A stretch of DNA of 64,000 bases from Ascidiaceihabitans sp029251465 (GTDB taxonomy: Bacteria > Pseudomonadota > Alphaproteobacteria > Rhodobacterales > Rhodobacteraceae), in contig NZ_CP170633.1 of NCBI RefSeq assembly GCF_042932805.1, forward strand, positions 1,426,001 to 1,490,000, read 5' to 3'. The translations under genes were made by a program, and so were the position numbers. This document shows positions 25,364-35,018 of this stretch, piece after piece; within the stretch, counting starts at the first letter, position 1; each line of letters opens with the position of its first letter. The notes below the pieces were generated by a model that made no database searches, was not told the origin of the DNA, and was given only the letters and a program-made list of their open reading frames with translations.

Positions 25364-26647
25364 ATGAAATCTCTACGTAATTCGGCACTTGGCCTGACGC
25401 TGTGCGTCGCTGGTGCTTCATTTGCGTCAGCACAAGATCTGACAATCGCAATCGTAAACAACGGTCACATGATCAACATGCAGAAAGTAGCGCAAGCCTA
25501 CACTGCAGAGACTGGTGTGAACCTGAACTGGGTTTCGCTAGAAGAAGGCGTTCTGCGCGAGCAAGTCACATCTGACACAGCCACCGGTGGCGGTCAGTAC
25601 GACATCATCAACATCGGCATGCAAGAAGCACCCATCTGGGGCGCGGCAGGCTGGATCGAGCCCCTGAACTTTGGCGCAGAATACGACGTTGACGACATGC
25701 TGCCAGCAATGCGCAACGGTTTGTCCCACGAGGGCACGTTGTACGCGGCACCATTCTACGGTGAATCGTCCATGGTCATGTACCGCAAGGACCTGACAGA
25801 TGCCGCCGGCGTAACAATCGCCGACAACGATTCATGGGACAACATCAAGGCCGCAGCGGCTGCGATGCACAATCCTGGTGCTGGCGTTTACGGTGCATGC
25901 TTGCGCGGTAAGCCAGGTTGGGGCGACAACATGGCGTTCGTGACAACTGTTGTGAACTCCTTTGGTGGTGCATGGTTCGACAAAGACATGCGTCCGGTTC
26001 TTGACTCTGACGAGTGGAAATCTGCGATCAACTTCTACGTTGATCTGTTGGGCAACTACGGCCCTCCCGGTTCTGAAGGTAACTCCTTTAACGAAATCCT
26101 TGCTCTTTACAACGAAGGCAAGTGTGGCATGTGGATCGATGCAACAATCGCTGCGTCATTCCTGGAAGTCGAAGGCGTTGCATACGCCCAGTCGCCAAAC
26201 GCTGGTAACCCAGTGGGCGCGAACTGGTTGTGGGCATGGGCAATGGCCGTCCCTACAGGTTCGCCAAACTCCGAAGCTGCACACGCGTTCATCGAGTGGG
26301 CAACATCCAAAGCGTACATCCAAGCGGTTGCAGCGCACCCTGACTTTGGCTGGGGTTCGGTTCCTACAGGCACACGTGCGTCCACCTATGCCTACCCTGA
26401 GTTCCAAGCGGCGGCACCTTTTGCAGCAGCTGAAATGGCAGCCATTGAATCTGCGGCACCAGAAGCCACAGACATCAAGCCATACGTAGGTGTTCAGTTC
26501 GCAGCGATCCCTGAGTTCCCAGAAGTCGGTACAGCCGTTGCTCAAGAAATCGCAGCAGCTTTGTCCGGCGCGAAATCAGTCGACGATGCATTGGCCGCAG
26601 CGCAATCTGCCGCAGACGCAATCATGTCCGAAGCGGGCTACTACTAA
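25364..26647 (+). CDS. smoE: ABC transporter substrate-binding protein for polyols (SmoE-like)
   Basis: A 427-residue family 1 extracellular solute-binding protein. A signal peptide ends around SFASA-QD, followed by the mature start LTIAIVNNGHMINMQKV. The start at 25364 is preferred over 25343 because GGGAGGA precedes it and the signal peptide begins there. The gene heads an operon with two permeases, sorbitol and mannitol dehydrogenases and an ATPase, the content of the Rhodobacter smo sorbitol/mannitol uptake operon. The ligand, sorbitol, mannitol or both, is inferred. Confidence 0.88.
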   Translation: MKSLRNSALGLTLCVAGASFASAQDLTIAIVNNGHMINMQKVAQAYTAETGVNLNWVSLEEGVLREQVTSDTATGGGQYDIINIGMQEAPIWGAAGWIEPLNFGAEYDVDDMLPAMRNGLSHEGTLYAAPFYGESSMVMYRKDLTDAAGVTIADNDSWDNIKAAAAAMHNPGAGVYGACLRGKPGWGDNMAFVTTVVNSFGGAWFDKDMRPVLDSDEWKSAINFYVDLLGNYGPPGSEGNSFNEILALYNEGKCGMWIDATIAASFLEVEGVAYAQSPNAGNPVGANWLWAWAMAVPTGSPNSEAAHAFIEWATSKAYIQAVAAHPDFGWGSVPTGTRASTYAYPEFQAAAPFAAAEMAAIESAAPEATDIKPYVGVQFAAIPEFPEVGTAVAQEIAAALSGAKSVDDALAAAQSAADAIMSEAGYY

Positions 26648-26668
26648 GCCGCTAACGCATAGATTACC

Positions 26669-26700
26669 AAAGGGTCCGGAGGACGATTTCCGGGCCCTTT
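26669..26700 (+). terminator. intercistronic hairpin after the binding-protein gene
   Basis: A 12-bp stem AAAGGGTCCGGA (26669-26680) with TCCGGGCCCTTT (26689-26700), one G-T pair and an 8-base loop, but no long U-tract. It lies 22 bases after the smoE stop and 136 before smoF. It is likely to stabilise or partly terminate the transcript, giving more binding protein than permease. Confidence 0.6.
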
Positions 26701-26835
26701 ACCCCCAGTTGACACGTTCGCCCGATCTGTCCGACCACTGCGTCACCGCCGTGTTTGGCACAACCGCTCTGCAAACGATCATCCGCTAATTCACAAATTC
26801 AACGAAACTTCTGCTTCGCACAGGTGACCCGAGCT

Positions 26836-27774
26836 ATGTCCAAAAGAACGCTCCCTCGCATACTTCAAACCCCAGCTGTTTTGTTGCTGCTCGTTTGGAT
26901 GTTGGTCCCGCTTAGCATGACGATTTACTTTTCGTTCATCCGCTACGTTTTGAACAGTTCGATCCGTCCGGAATGGACCAAACCGGCGCTGAGCAACTGG
27001 CGCGGATTTGGCAACTACAACTACGTGCTGAACGCCAAGGATTTCTGGTTCGCAATCCAGAATTCGGTGTTCATCGTGACCAGCATTCTCGTGTTGACCG
27101 TGATTTTGGGTCTCGCGATTGCAGTTCTGGTCAACAGGTCTTTTCCCGGACGTGGTATCGTGCGCGTCTTGCTGATTTCACCGTTTTTCGTCATGCCAGC
27201 GGTCAACGCGGTGTTGTGGATCAACATGATCCTTGACCCGGTTTTGGGGCTTCAGGGCCTTGCAGTTGGCGGCATTAACAACATCGTTGACGGGTTGCGC
27301 GAATTTCCGGTCTTGGGCGCGTTCTTTAATTTGTGGCCCGAATTCCGGCCGCTGTCGTTCCGCGCAACACAGACGTCATCCTACGCGGTGATCATGATGG
27401 TGGCGTGGCAATGGACACCCTTTGCGGTCCTGATTTTCATGACGTCTTTGCAATCCGAGGACGAAAGCCAGAAAGAGGCGGCAACGCTGGATGGGGCGTC
27501 TGCATGGTCGCAATTCATCAATCTGACGGTTCCGCATTTGGCCCGGCCCATCGCGATTGTGGTGATGATCCAGTCGATCTTTCATCTGTCGCTGTATGCG
27601 GAAATCGAAATCGTCAGCCGTGGCAGCGGGAATAAAAACCTGCCCTATCTGATCGGTGAATTTACCAACAACAACATTGGTGCCGCGAGTGCCACAGGCA
27701 TCTTTGCAGTCATCCTTGCCAACATCATCGCGATCTTCTTGTTGCGCATGGTTGGCAAGAGCTTGATGGATTAG
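26836..27774 (+). CDS. smoF: ABC transporter permease (SmoF-like)
   Basis: A 312-residue MalF-type permease. Six hydrophobic segments are visible, beginning TPAVLLLLVWMLVPLSMTIYF, and the ATPase-contacting EAA loop reads KEAATLDGASAWSQFINLTVPHL. The start MSKRTLPRIL at 26836 is chosen over the upstream 26755 frame, whose extra residues are polar and unlike the family. It forms the membrane channel with the next gene product for polyol uptake. Confidence 0.9.
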   Translation: MSKRTLPRILQTPAVLLLLVWMLVPLSMTIYFSFIRYVLNSSIRPEWTKPALSNWRGFGNYNYVLNAKDFWFAIQNSVFIVTSILVLTVILGLAIAVLVNRSFPGRGIVRVLLISPFFVMPAVNAVLWINMILDPVLGLQGLAVGGINNIVDGLREFPVLGAFFNLWPEFRPLSFRATQTSSYAVIMMVAWQWTPFAVLIFMTSLQSEDESQKEAATLDGASAWSQFINLTVPHLARPIAIVVMIQSIFHLSLYAEIEIVSRGSGNKNLPYLIGEFTNNNIGAASATGIFAVILANIIAIFLLRMVGKSLMD

Positions 27775-27785
27775 GGGAAAAGACA

Positions 27786-28622
27786 ATGGCAACAGTCGCT
27801 CAAAGCTCGAAACTTGGTAATTTCCTTTGGCCCGTCTTGGCCTGGACCATCGCCCTGATCTTTTTCTTTCCGATTTTCTGGTTGGTGTTTACCAGCTTTA
27901 AGACCGACGCCGACGCGGTCAAACCGGAATTCCTGATCTTTTTCACACCAACGCTCGAAAACTACACGAACATGACGCAAAACTACGATTACTGGCGCTT
28001 TGCCATTAACTCGGTCATCACCTCGTCGTTTGCCACGTTGTTTGCGCTGATTGTGGGTGTGCCTGCGGCCTACGCGATGGCGTTCAACCCCAGCCGTCAC
28101 ACCAAAGATATTCTGATGTGGATGTTGTCGACCAAGATGCTGCCAGCTGCGGCCGTGCTTTATCCGATGACGTTTCTGACCAAAAACATGCTAGGAATCT
28201 ACGACACGCATTTCTTGGTGATTTTGGTTTTGTGCCTGATCAATCTGCCGATCGTGATCTGGATGTTGTTCACCTATTTCAAAGAAATCCCCAAAGAAAT
28301 CATTGAGGCGGGCAAGATGGACGGCGTGTCTACGTGGGGCGAAATCAAGGATATTCTGATCCCGCTGGCATGGGGCGGCATCGCATCCACGGCACTGCTG
28401 ACGTTCATCTTTTGCTGGAACGAAGCCTACTGGAGCGTGCGTTTGACAACGATTAACGCGGCCACATTGTCCACGCTGATCGAAGGCAACCGCGCACCCG
28501 AGGGTCTGTTCTTTGGCCGCCTGTCAGCCGTATCGACGGCGGCAATTGCGCCCATCGTTATCCTTGGCTGGTTCTGCCAAAAACAATTGGTACAGGGCCT
28601 GACATTCGGAGCCGTCAAGTAA
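27786..28622 (+). CDS. smoG: ABC transporter permease (SmoG-like)
   Basis: A 278-residue MalG-type permease with six hydrophobic segments starting LAWTIALIFFFPIFWLVF. The EAA loop is EIIEAGKMDGVSTWGEIKDILIPLA. An AGGGGAAAAG site precedes the ATG. It starts 11 bases after smoF, and its TAA overlaps the ATG of the sorbitol dehydrogenase gene by one base, indicating tight coupling. Confidence 0.9.
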   Translation: MATVAQSSKLGNFLWPVLAWTIALIFFFPIFWLVFTSFKTDADAVKPEFLIFFTPTLENYTNMTQNYDYWRFAINSVITSSFATLFALIVGVPAAYAMAFNPSRHTKDILMWMLSTKMLPAAAVLYPMTFLTKNMLGIYDTHFLVILVLCLINLPIVIWMLFTYFKEIPKEIIEAGKMDGVSTWGEIKDILIPLAWGGIASTALLTFIFCWNEAYWSVRLTTINAATLSTLIEGNRAPEGLFFGRLSAVSTAAIAPIVILGWFCQKQLVQGLTFGAVK

Positions 28623-29380
28623 TGCTGAACGCGGCCCCCACCGATCTGACGGGCAAAACCTGCCTGGTGACTGGTGCCGTTGGTGGCATCGGGGCCAGTG
28701 CGGTTGCGCATTTCGCTGCCCTCGGCGGAACGGTTTATGCGACTGATATTGCAGATGAATTTGACGGGCCAGCCACGTACGCGCCGTTCAACTTACTGGA
28801 CGACAACGGGCTGACTGGCTGCACCAACTGGATCGCAGACATCAAACCCGACGTGTTGTTCAACAACGCGGCCGTCTTCGACATGGGCGGTGTGCTGGAC
28901 GCAGATCTTGCGCAATTTGACCGCTTGTTTGGCGTCAACGTGCGGGCGTTTTACGCGGTGATGCAGGCCACGGCCAAATCGATGGTCGCGCGCGGGCAGG
29001 GCGGTTCGATTATCAATCTCGCGTCCCAAGCAGGGCACCGCGGCGAAGCGCTGGTCGCGCATTATTGCGCCACCAAGGCTGCCGTGATCAGCTACACCCA
29101 ATCCGCAGCACTCGCGCTTGCGCCGCATAAAATCCGCGTAAATGCCATCAGCCCAGGCGTGATCGACACGCCGATGTGGGCATCGGTTGACGCGTTGTTC
29201 GCAAAATTCGAGGGCAAGGAACCGGGGCAAAAGAAACGCGAAGTCGGTGCCGCCGTACCGCTTGGCCACATGGGCGTGCCAGACGATGTGGCACGCGCCG
29301 CTGTTTTCCTTGCATCAGATCAATCATCCTACATGACCGCGCAGACCATCGGTGTCGATGGCGGCAACGTGCTGAGGTGA
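28622..29380 (+). CDS. smoS: SDR dehydrogenase, probable sorbitol (L-iditol 2-) dehydrogenase
   Basis: A 252-residue classical SDR: TGAVGGIG nucleotide motif near the N-terminus, NNAA in place of NNAG, the catalytic Ser in NLASQAG, and Tyr/Lys in HYCATKAAV. The C-terminus is VDGGNVLR. Its position between polyol permeases and a mannitol dehydrogenase fits SmoS, which oxidises sorbitol to fructose. Other polyols such as galactitol or arabinitol remain possible. Confidence 0.78.
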   Translation: MLNAAPTDLTGKTCLVTGAVGGIGASAVAHFAALGGTVYATDIADEFDGPATYAPFNLLDDNGLTGCTNWIADIKPDVLFNNAAVFDMGGVLDADLAQFDRLFGVNVRAFYAVMQATAKSMVARGQGGSIINLASQAGHRGEALVAHYCATKAAVISYTQSAALALAPHKIRVNAISPGVIDTPMWASVDALFAKFEGKEPGQKKREVGAAVPLGHMGVPDDVARAAVFLASDQSSYMTAQTIGVDGGNVLR

Positions 29381-29384
29381 ATGC

Positions 29385-30278
29385 ATGTCAATAATCGCCC
29401 CTGAAATTGAAATGGTTGATCGCAGCACGCGGTCCATTCGCTACCTTGAACACGGGTGGCCAAATGAATTGTGCCGCTGGCATGCGCACGAAGAATACGA
29501 GCTGCACTTGATCACGGCGACACGCGGCAAGGCGTTTGTGGGCGACTACATCGGCGATTTCAAAGCTGGCGATTTGTTCATGACCGGGCCGAACCTGCCG
29601 CACAACTGGATCACCGATAAAGTCTGGACCGAACCTGCCCCAACGCGCGACATGCTGGTTCAATTCAGCCACGAAAGTGTTGGCAAACTCGCCGAAGGCT
29701 TTCCTGAATTCGCTCAGGTTTTGCAACTGCTACAGCTGGCCCAGTCTGGCATTTTGTTTGAGGGGTTCAACCCGACCTTTGCGCGTGGACACATGGAATC
29801 GATCCGCGACAACAAAGGCGCTGAACGTATTCTGGCTTTCGTGCGCTTTCTCGTGCGGCTCAATGAACATGCCGAGAAAAAGACCCTGTCGGCGGCCAAA
29901 CTGATCCAACCCGAAGGCGGCAGCAAACAGGCGCGCATCGCAGAAGTGGTTGATTTTATTGTCAAGAACTTTAGCGACGTGATTTCGGTTGGCCAAGCCG
30001 CTGACATGGCGCGTATGACCGAAATTACCTTCAGTCGCAATTTTCAGGCGGTGACCGGGCATAGCTTTGTCGAGTTTCTGAACCGCATTCGCATCGGCGA
30101 GGCCTGCGGCATGCTGTATGCCTCTGACGATCAGATCATCACGATTTCGCAAATGGCGGGGTTCAAAAACCTTGCTAATTTCAACCGGCATTTCTTGAAG
30201 GTGAAGGGCATGACTCCTTCCGAATACCGCGATACCGCGCGCAAGGATCTCGCACCGCAAATGGAGCCTACCTCATGA
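29385..30278 (+). CDS. AraC family regulator of polyol utilisation
   Basis: A 297-residue regulator. An N-terminal cupin-like sensor domain (LCRWHAHEEYELHLI, GDLFMTGPNLPHNW) is followed by a C-terminal AraC HTH pair: VGQAADMARMTEITFSRNF and ISQMAGFKNLANFNRHFLKVKGMTPSEYR. It lies inside the operon, 4 bases after the sorbitol dehydrogenase stop and overlapping the mannitol dehydrogenase start. It probably activates the operon in response to the transported polyol. Confidence 0.88.
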   Translation: MSIIAPEIEMVDRSTRSIRYLEHGWPNELCRWHAHEEYELHLITATRGKAFVGDYIGDFKAGDLFMTGPNLPHNWITDKVWTEPAPTRDMLVQFSHESVGKLAEGFPEFAQVLQLLQLAQSGILFEGFNPTFARGHMESIRDNKGAERILAFVRFLVRLNEHAEKKTLSAAKLIQPEGGSKQARIAEVVDFIVKNFSDVISVGQAADMARMTEITFSRNFQAVTGHSFVEFLNRIRIGEACGMLYASDDQIITISQMAGFKNLANFNRHFLKVKGMTPSEYRDTARKDLAPQMEPTS

Positions 30279-31683
30279 ACAGTGTGACGCACACACCCGT
30301 GTTCGCAACCCGCTATGACCGGTCCGCGTGTGATATTGGCGTTGTCCATTTGGGCTTTGGTGCGTTCCACCGTGCGCATCAGGCGGTTTACATCGACGAT
30401 TACATGGATGTGTCCGGCGATTTGCGCTGGGGCATTGCTGCCGTCAATTTGCGTGGGTCTGAGGCCGATCAATTTGTCTTAGCCGAGGCGGACATTAACC
30501 GTCATGACGGCTACTATCTCAAGTCTTATTCCGCTGAAGGTGAGGTTGCGCTGCGCCGTGTGCGCCCACATGTGCACTTTGCCGATTGGAGCATTGCGCG
30601 CGCCAGTTCCGAGGCGCTGTTGTCAAAGGCTTCGGTGCATTTGGTGACGATCACCGTGACCGAAAGCGGCTATTACACTGATCCCAATGGCGATCTAAGC
30701 CTGACAGATCCGACGATCAACGCCGAGGTTGCAGGTGGCACCGCGCACAGCGTTTATGGATATCTGCGCGCCGCTTTGCGCGGGCGTGTTGCAAGCACAG
30801 GGGCACCGCTGACCATCGCGTGTTGCGACAATATCCGCCAGAACGGCAAGATGTTGCGTCGCAATTTGCAGACCTACCTTGAGGCGTGCAGTGATCAATC
30901 GCTCGCAACTTGGGTGAATACGAACGTGGCGTTTCCCTGTTCTATGGTTGATCGGATTACACCGCGCAGCCCGGCCGAACTTGGCCCGGAATTGTCCATT
31001 CTGGTGGGCAAAGACGTCACATCGCCGGTCATGGCGGAAGATTTCATTCAATGGGTTTTGCAAGACAGCGCGGTCGCACCAATGCCTGATCTAGCGCAAT
31101 CCGGCGTGACTGTAACGCCAGATGTTGATCCTTACGAGGAAACCAAAATCCGCGTGTTAAACGGTGGACACACCGCGCTGGCCTACATGGCCGCCCTTGA
31201 CGGGGTCGAAACGTTTGATGCCGCGATGCGCGTGGATCACTTGAACAAACACTTCCAAGATTTTGAAACAAAAGAAGTTCTGCCTGCAATCACCATTGAT
31301 CTGCCGTTCAGCAAAGAAGATTACCTTGCTGACATCGCGCGGCGTTTTGGCAATCAGGCCATCGGTGATACGGTGGCGCGCATCTGTGCGGATGGCATGG
31401 CAAAGTTTCCGATTTTCATCCGGCCAACGCTGTTTGGGTGCTTTGAACAGGGCATCGTGCCGGTCTTTGCGATCAAAAGCATTGCCAGCTGGTATGTTTT
31501 TGCCCGTCACGTCGCCGCCGGAAATATACCGTTCAAATACGTCGAACCCAGTTGGAACGATCTCGAAGCGCTGCTGGGGACGGATGCATTTTTGACCAAT
31601 CGCCAACTGTGGGGCGATCTACCTGAAACCTATCCTGAATTCGTAGACACCCTGCGACGTGAGATTAAAGAATTGGAGCTAAA

Positions 31684-31696
<13 letters not shown>
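30275..31696 (+). CDS. mtlK: mannitol 2-dehydrogenase family protein
   Basis: A 473-residue polyol-specific long-chain dehydrogenase. The N-terminal NAD site is IGVVHLGFGAFHRAHQAVY. The catalytic lysine region is visible in ETKIRVLNGGHTALAYM, the K-x4-N-x2-H arrangement of the family. Substrate in this setting is mannitol (to fructose); fructuronate reductase is the main alternative. It overlaps the AraC stop by 4 bases and the ATPase gene by 13. Confidence 0.86.
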
Positions 31697-32718
<1,022 letters not shown>

Positions 32719-32729
32719 GGATACGGCCC

Positions 32730-32789
32730 ATGACTGCTGACTTTTTTGACGTTGCCGCAGCGTGTAAATCAACAGGCGGTTTTCAATGA
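32730..32789 (+). CDS. possible 19-codon ORF coupled to the PfkB kinase
   Basis: ATG at 32730 follows AAGGA at good spacing and opens a 19-codon frame (MTADFFDVAAACKSTGGFQ) whose TGA overlaps the kinase ATG as ATGA. It may be the stub of a deleted gene or a coupling leader. It resembles no family I know. Confidence 0.35.
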   Translation: MTADFFDVAAACKSTGGFQ

Positions 32790-33715
32790 TTGTGTGTTGT
32801 GGCGAAGCGCTAATTGATATGATCCCGACGACGGATAGTTCTGGCGCGCGCAGCTTCACGCCGCATGCTGGTGGCGCTATTTTCAATACGGCGATTGCGT
32901 TGGGTCGGCTCGGGGCGCAAGCGCATTTTGTGTCGGGGGTTTCGACAGATTTGTTCGGCAAAATCTTGTTGGATCAACTGCACAAAAGCAATGTGGCGAC
33001 CGACCTTGTTGTGCGTTCTGATCGCCCGACGACGCTCGCGTTTGTGGAACTGACCGATGGGCACGCGAGCTATGTTTTCTACGATGAAAACACGGCTGGC
33101 AGACTGCTTGATCCGCAAGAACGACCGAGCATTCCTGACGCGGCCAATGCGATGTATTTTGGTGGGATCAGCCTGATCAGTGAACCGGCGGCCGATTTTT
33201 ATCTGGCACTTGCTGTGCGCGAAGCATCGCGGCGCGTTATTGTTGTTGATCCGAATATTCGGGTGTCTTTCATCCAAGACGAGGTATCTTACCGCGCCCG
33301 TTTGGACACGCTGATCGCCCATGTTGATATCCTCAAAGTATCTGACGAAGACCTGGATTGGATTGTACCGGGCCCATTGTCGCTGCTTGAGAAAGCCGGT
33401 GTTTTGCGCGAACGAGGGCCGGAAATCGTGGTTTTGACCAAAGGCAGTGCAGGTGCCTGCGCGTTGTTTGGCGAGGGCGAAATCGTTGATGTCCCAGCGC
33501 AGACCGTCACCGTCGCAGACACCGTCGGGGCAGGTGACACATTCAACGCCGGTTTCCTCGCCAAACTGGCAGAAGACGGGCTGCTTGATCGCAATCGGAT
33601 CAACAATTTGAACGCAGCTGATTTGCGGCGGGCGCTTGAATACGGAACCAAAGTTGCTGCGGTGACTGTGTCGCGGCCGGGTGCAAATCCTCCGTGGAAA
33701 AGCGAGCTGGCGTAG
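32786..33715 (+). CDS. PfkB-family carbohydrate kinase, probable fructokinase
   Basis: A 309-residue ribokinase-fold kinase. It begins MIVCCGEALIDMIP with the substrate-site GGAIFNTAIALGRLGAQAHFVSGV, and the catalytic anion-hole motif DTVGAGDTFNAGF near residue 248. As the last gene of a sorbitol/mannitol operon it would phosphorylate the fructose produced by the two dehydrogenases. Other sugars are possible. The ATG overlaps a 19-codon upstream ORF. Confidence 0.82.
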   Translation: MIVCCGEALIDMIPTTDSSGARSFTPHAGGAIFNTAIALGRLGAQAHFVSGVSTDLFGKILLDQLHKSNVATDLVVRSDRPTTLAFVELTDGHASYVFYDENTAGRLLDPQERPSIPDAANAMYFGGISLISEPAADFYLALAVREASRRVIVVDPNIRVSFIQDEVSYRARLDTLIAHVDILKVSDEDLDWIVPGPLSLLEKAGVLRERGPEIVVLTKGSAGACALFGEGEIVDVPAQTVTVADTVGAGDTFNAGFLAKLAEDGLLDRNRINNLNAADLRRALEYGTKVAAVTVSRPGANPPWKSELA

Positions 33716-33752
33716 GTCGAATTCTGGCGGGAAACCCTATCGAGATCAGCTG

Positions 33753-34499
33753 TTATGCGCGCAAGCTGATCGCCGCACGACGCAAAACATCCAGAGCGCG
33801 ATCGAATTCTGCGGGCTTGTCGAATTGGTTGACCGATGCGGTTGTCGCCAGCACTGCCGGGGACGCGCCGATGGGCCCGATCGGCACTGCGATCCCGGCC
33901 GCGCCCATTTCGAATTCGTTGCGCACAAACGCGTATCCCTGTTTGGCTGCGGTTTCGATTTTGCTGCGTACAGAACCAACATCCATGTCCGTTTCTGGCG
34001 TGTACCGTTCAGGCGTCAGTCCGGAGAGTGCCGTCGCTTGATCTGCATCTGAACCATGTGCCAGCAGCATGCGACCCACTGCCGTCGGCAGCAACGGCAA
34101 CGTGCTGCCCACCGAAAAACCAAACGAAACCCGCGCCGATGAAATGGCCGATCGCGCGACATAGATTGCGCGGTCACCGTCCTGCATGGCCAAGGCGATT
34201 TCGCCCTCGAATTCCTCGGCGTATTGGTTCAGCACCGGTTGCACCCGATGCCCAAAATCGTTGGAAGTGAGGTAGCCACCCGCGATTGCCAAAATCTTTG
34301 GCGCAAGACGCAAGACCCGATCTGTTTTGTGCAAATACCCATCATCCTGCAGCGTCATGCACAGCCTGCGCGTTGTGGCACGGTCAAACCCGGTCAACCG
34401 CGACACCTCGGCCATCGTTAGGTCGCGCCTGCCGGTTTCGAAGCACGATAAAACCCTTAAGCCTTTGGCAAAGGTTGAGGCATTGTTCTTGTTGGTCAT
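33753..34499 (-). CDS. IclR family transcriptional regulator
   Basis: A 248-residue IclR regulator. The N-terminal winged HTH contains TMAEVSRLTGFDRATTRRLCMTLQDDGYL, and the C-terminal effector domain has DGDRAIYVAR and EFEMGAAGIAVPIG. The frame is open to 34562, but the start at 34499 (MTNKNNAS) puts the HTH at the usual distance and leaves the 17-bp palindrome in the intergenic region. It is divergent from the Rieske/GS operon and probably controls it. The PcaR/PobR-like subfamily often responds to aromatic compounds; the ligand here is unknown. Confidence 0.88.
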   Translation of the reverse strand: MTNKNNASTFAKGLRVLSCFETGRRDLTMAEVSRLTGFDRATTRRLCMTLQDDGYLHKTDRVLRLAPKILAIAGGYLTSNDFGHRVQPVLNQYAEEFEGEIALAMQDGDRAIYVARSAISSARVSFGFSVGSTLPLLPTAVGRMLLAHGSDADQATALSGLTPERYTPETDMDVGSVRSKIETAAKQGYAFVRNEFEMGAAGIAVPIGPIGASPAVLATTASVNQFDKPAEFDRALDVLRRAAISLRA

Positions 34500-34544
34500 G
34501 TTGACAGGTTTTTCCGATTTCAATATGTTCGATATGTGACTGTT

Positions 34545-34561
34545 TGTGCGATTATCGCACA
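34545..34561. promoter_or_regulatory. 17-bp palindromic operator between iclR-type gene and Rieske operon
   Basis: TGTGCGAT-T-ATCGCACA is a perfect 8-bp inverted repeat around one base. It lies 46 bases before the regulator start and 23 before the Rieske gene start, so it can control both directions. The size and symmetry fit an IclR-type operator. Confidence 0.65.
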
Positions 34562-34583
34562 TATTTGAACGAGGTCAAACCAA

Positions 34584-35018
34584 TTGCTTGAAACCGACGG
34601 CACGTCTGGACCGGAACAGTTTGACGACACAAGCCTTTGGGTGGTTGTGGCACAGAGCGCTGCGTTGGACATCCCCCGACCGGTCCTTCCTGTAACATTG
34701 AACGGGCAGCGTCTGGTGTTGTTTCGCGATGACGACGGGCAGCTGGGGTTGATCGGGCGGAACTGTCCGCATCGGGGTGCTGATTTATGCTTTGGCAGGC
34801 TCGAGGATAACGGCCTGCGCTGTCCGTTTCACGGCTGGCACTTTGATCGCACGGGGCAATGTGTAGAACAGCCTGCAGAACCGCTGGGATCGCAAATGTA
34901 TCAGCAAATCAAGGTGCCGATGATCGCGGTTGTTGAACGTGGCGGCGTGATCCTTGCCTATGTCGGCAATGGGCAGCCGCAAACCGAAATGCTGCACAAG
35001 AAAGGTGGGACATCATGA
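34584..35018 (+). CDS. stand-alone Rieske [2Fe-2S] protein
   Basis: A 144-residue Rieske protein with the full cluster motif: Cys61-Pro-His63 (NCPHRGADLCFG) and Cys80-Pro-Phe-His83 (RCPFHGWHFD). The flanking text, including LVLFRDDDGQLGLIG and VVERGGVILAYVGNG, resembles the N-terminal Rieske domain of phthalate/phenoxybenzoate-type ring-hydroxylating oxygenases rather than a simple ferredoxin. It begins at TTG 34584 with GAGG upstream; no better start is in frame. It overlaps the oxygenase subunit gene by 4 bases. It probably supplies the Rieske centre that the next protein lacks. Confidence 0.85.
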   Translation: MLETDGTSGPEQFDDTSLWVVVAQSAALDIPRPVLPVTLNGQRLVLFRDDDGQLGLIGRNCPHRGADLCFGRLEDNGLRCPFHGWHFDRTGQCVEQPAEPLGSQMYQQIKVPMIAVVERGGVILAYVGNGQPQTEMLHKKGGTS

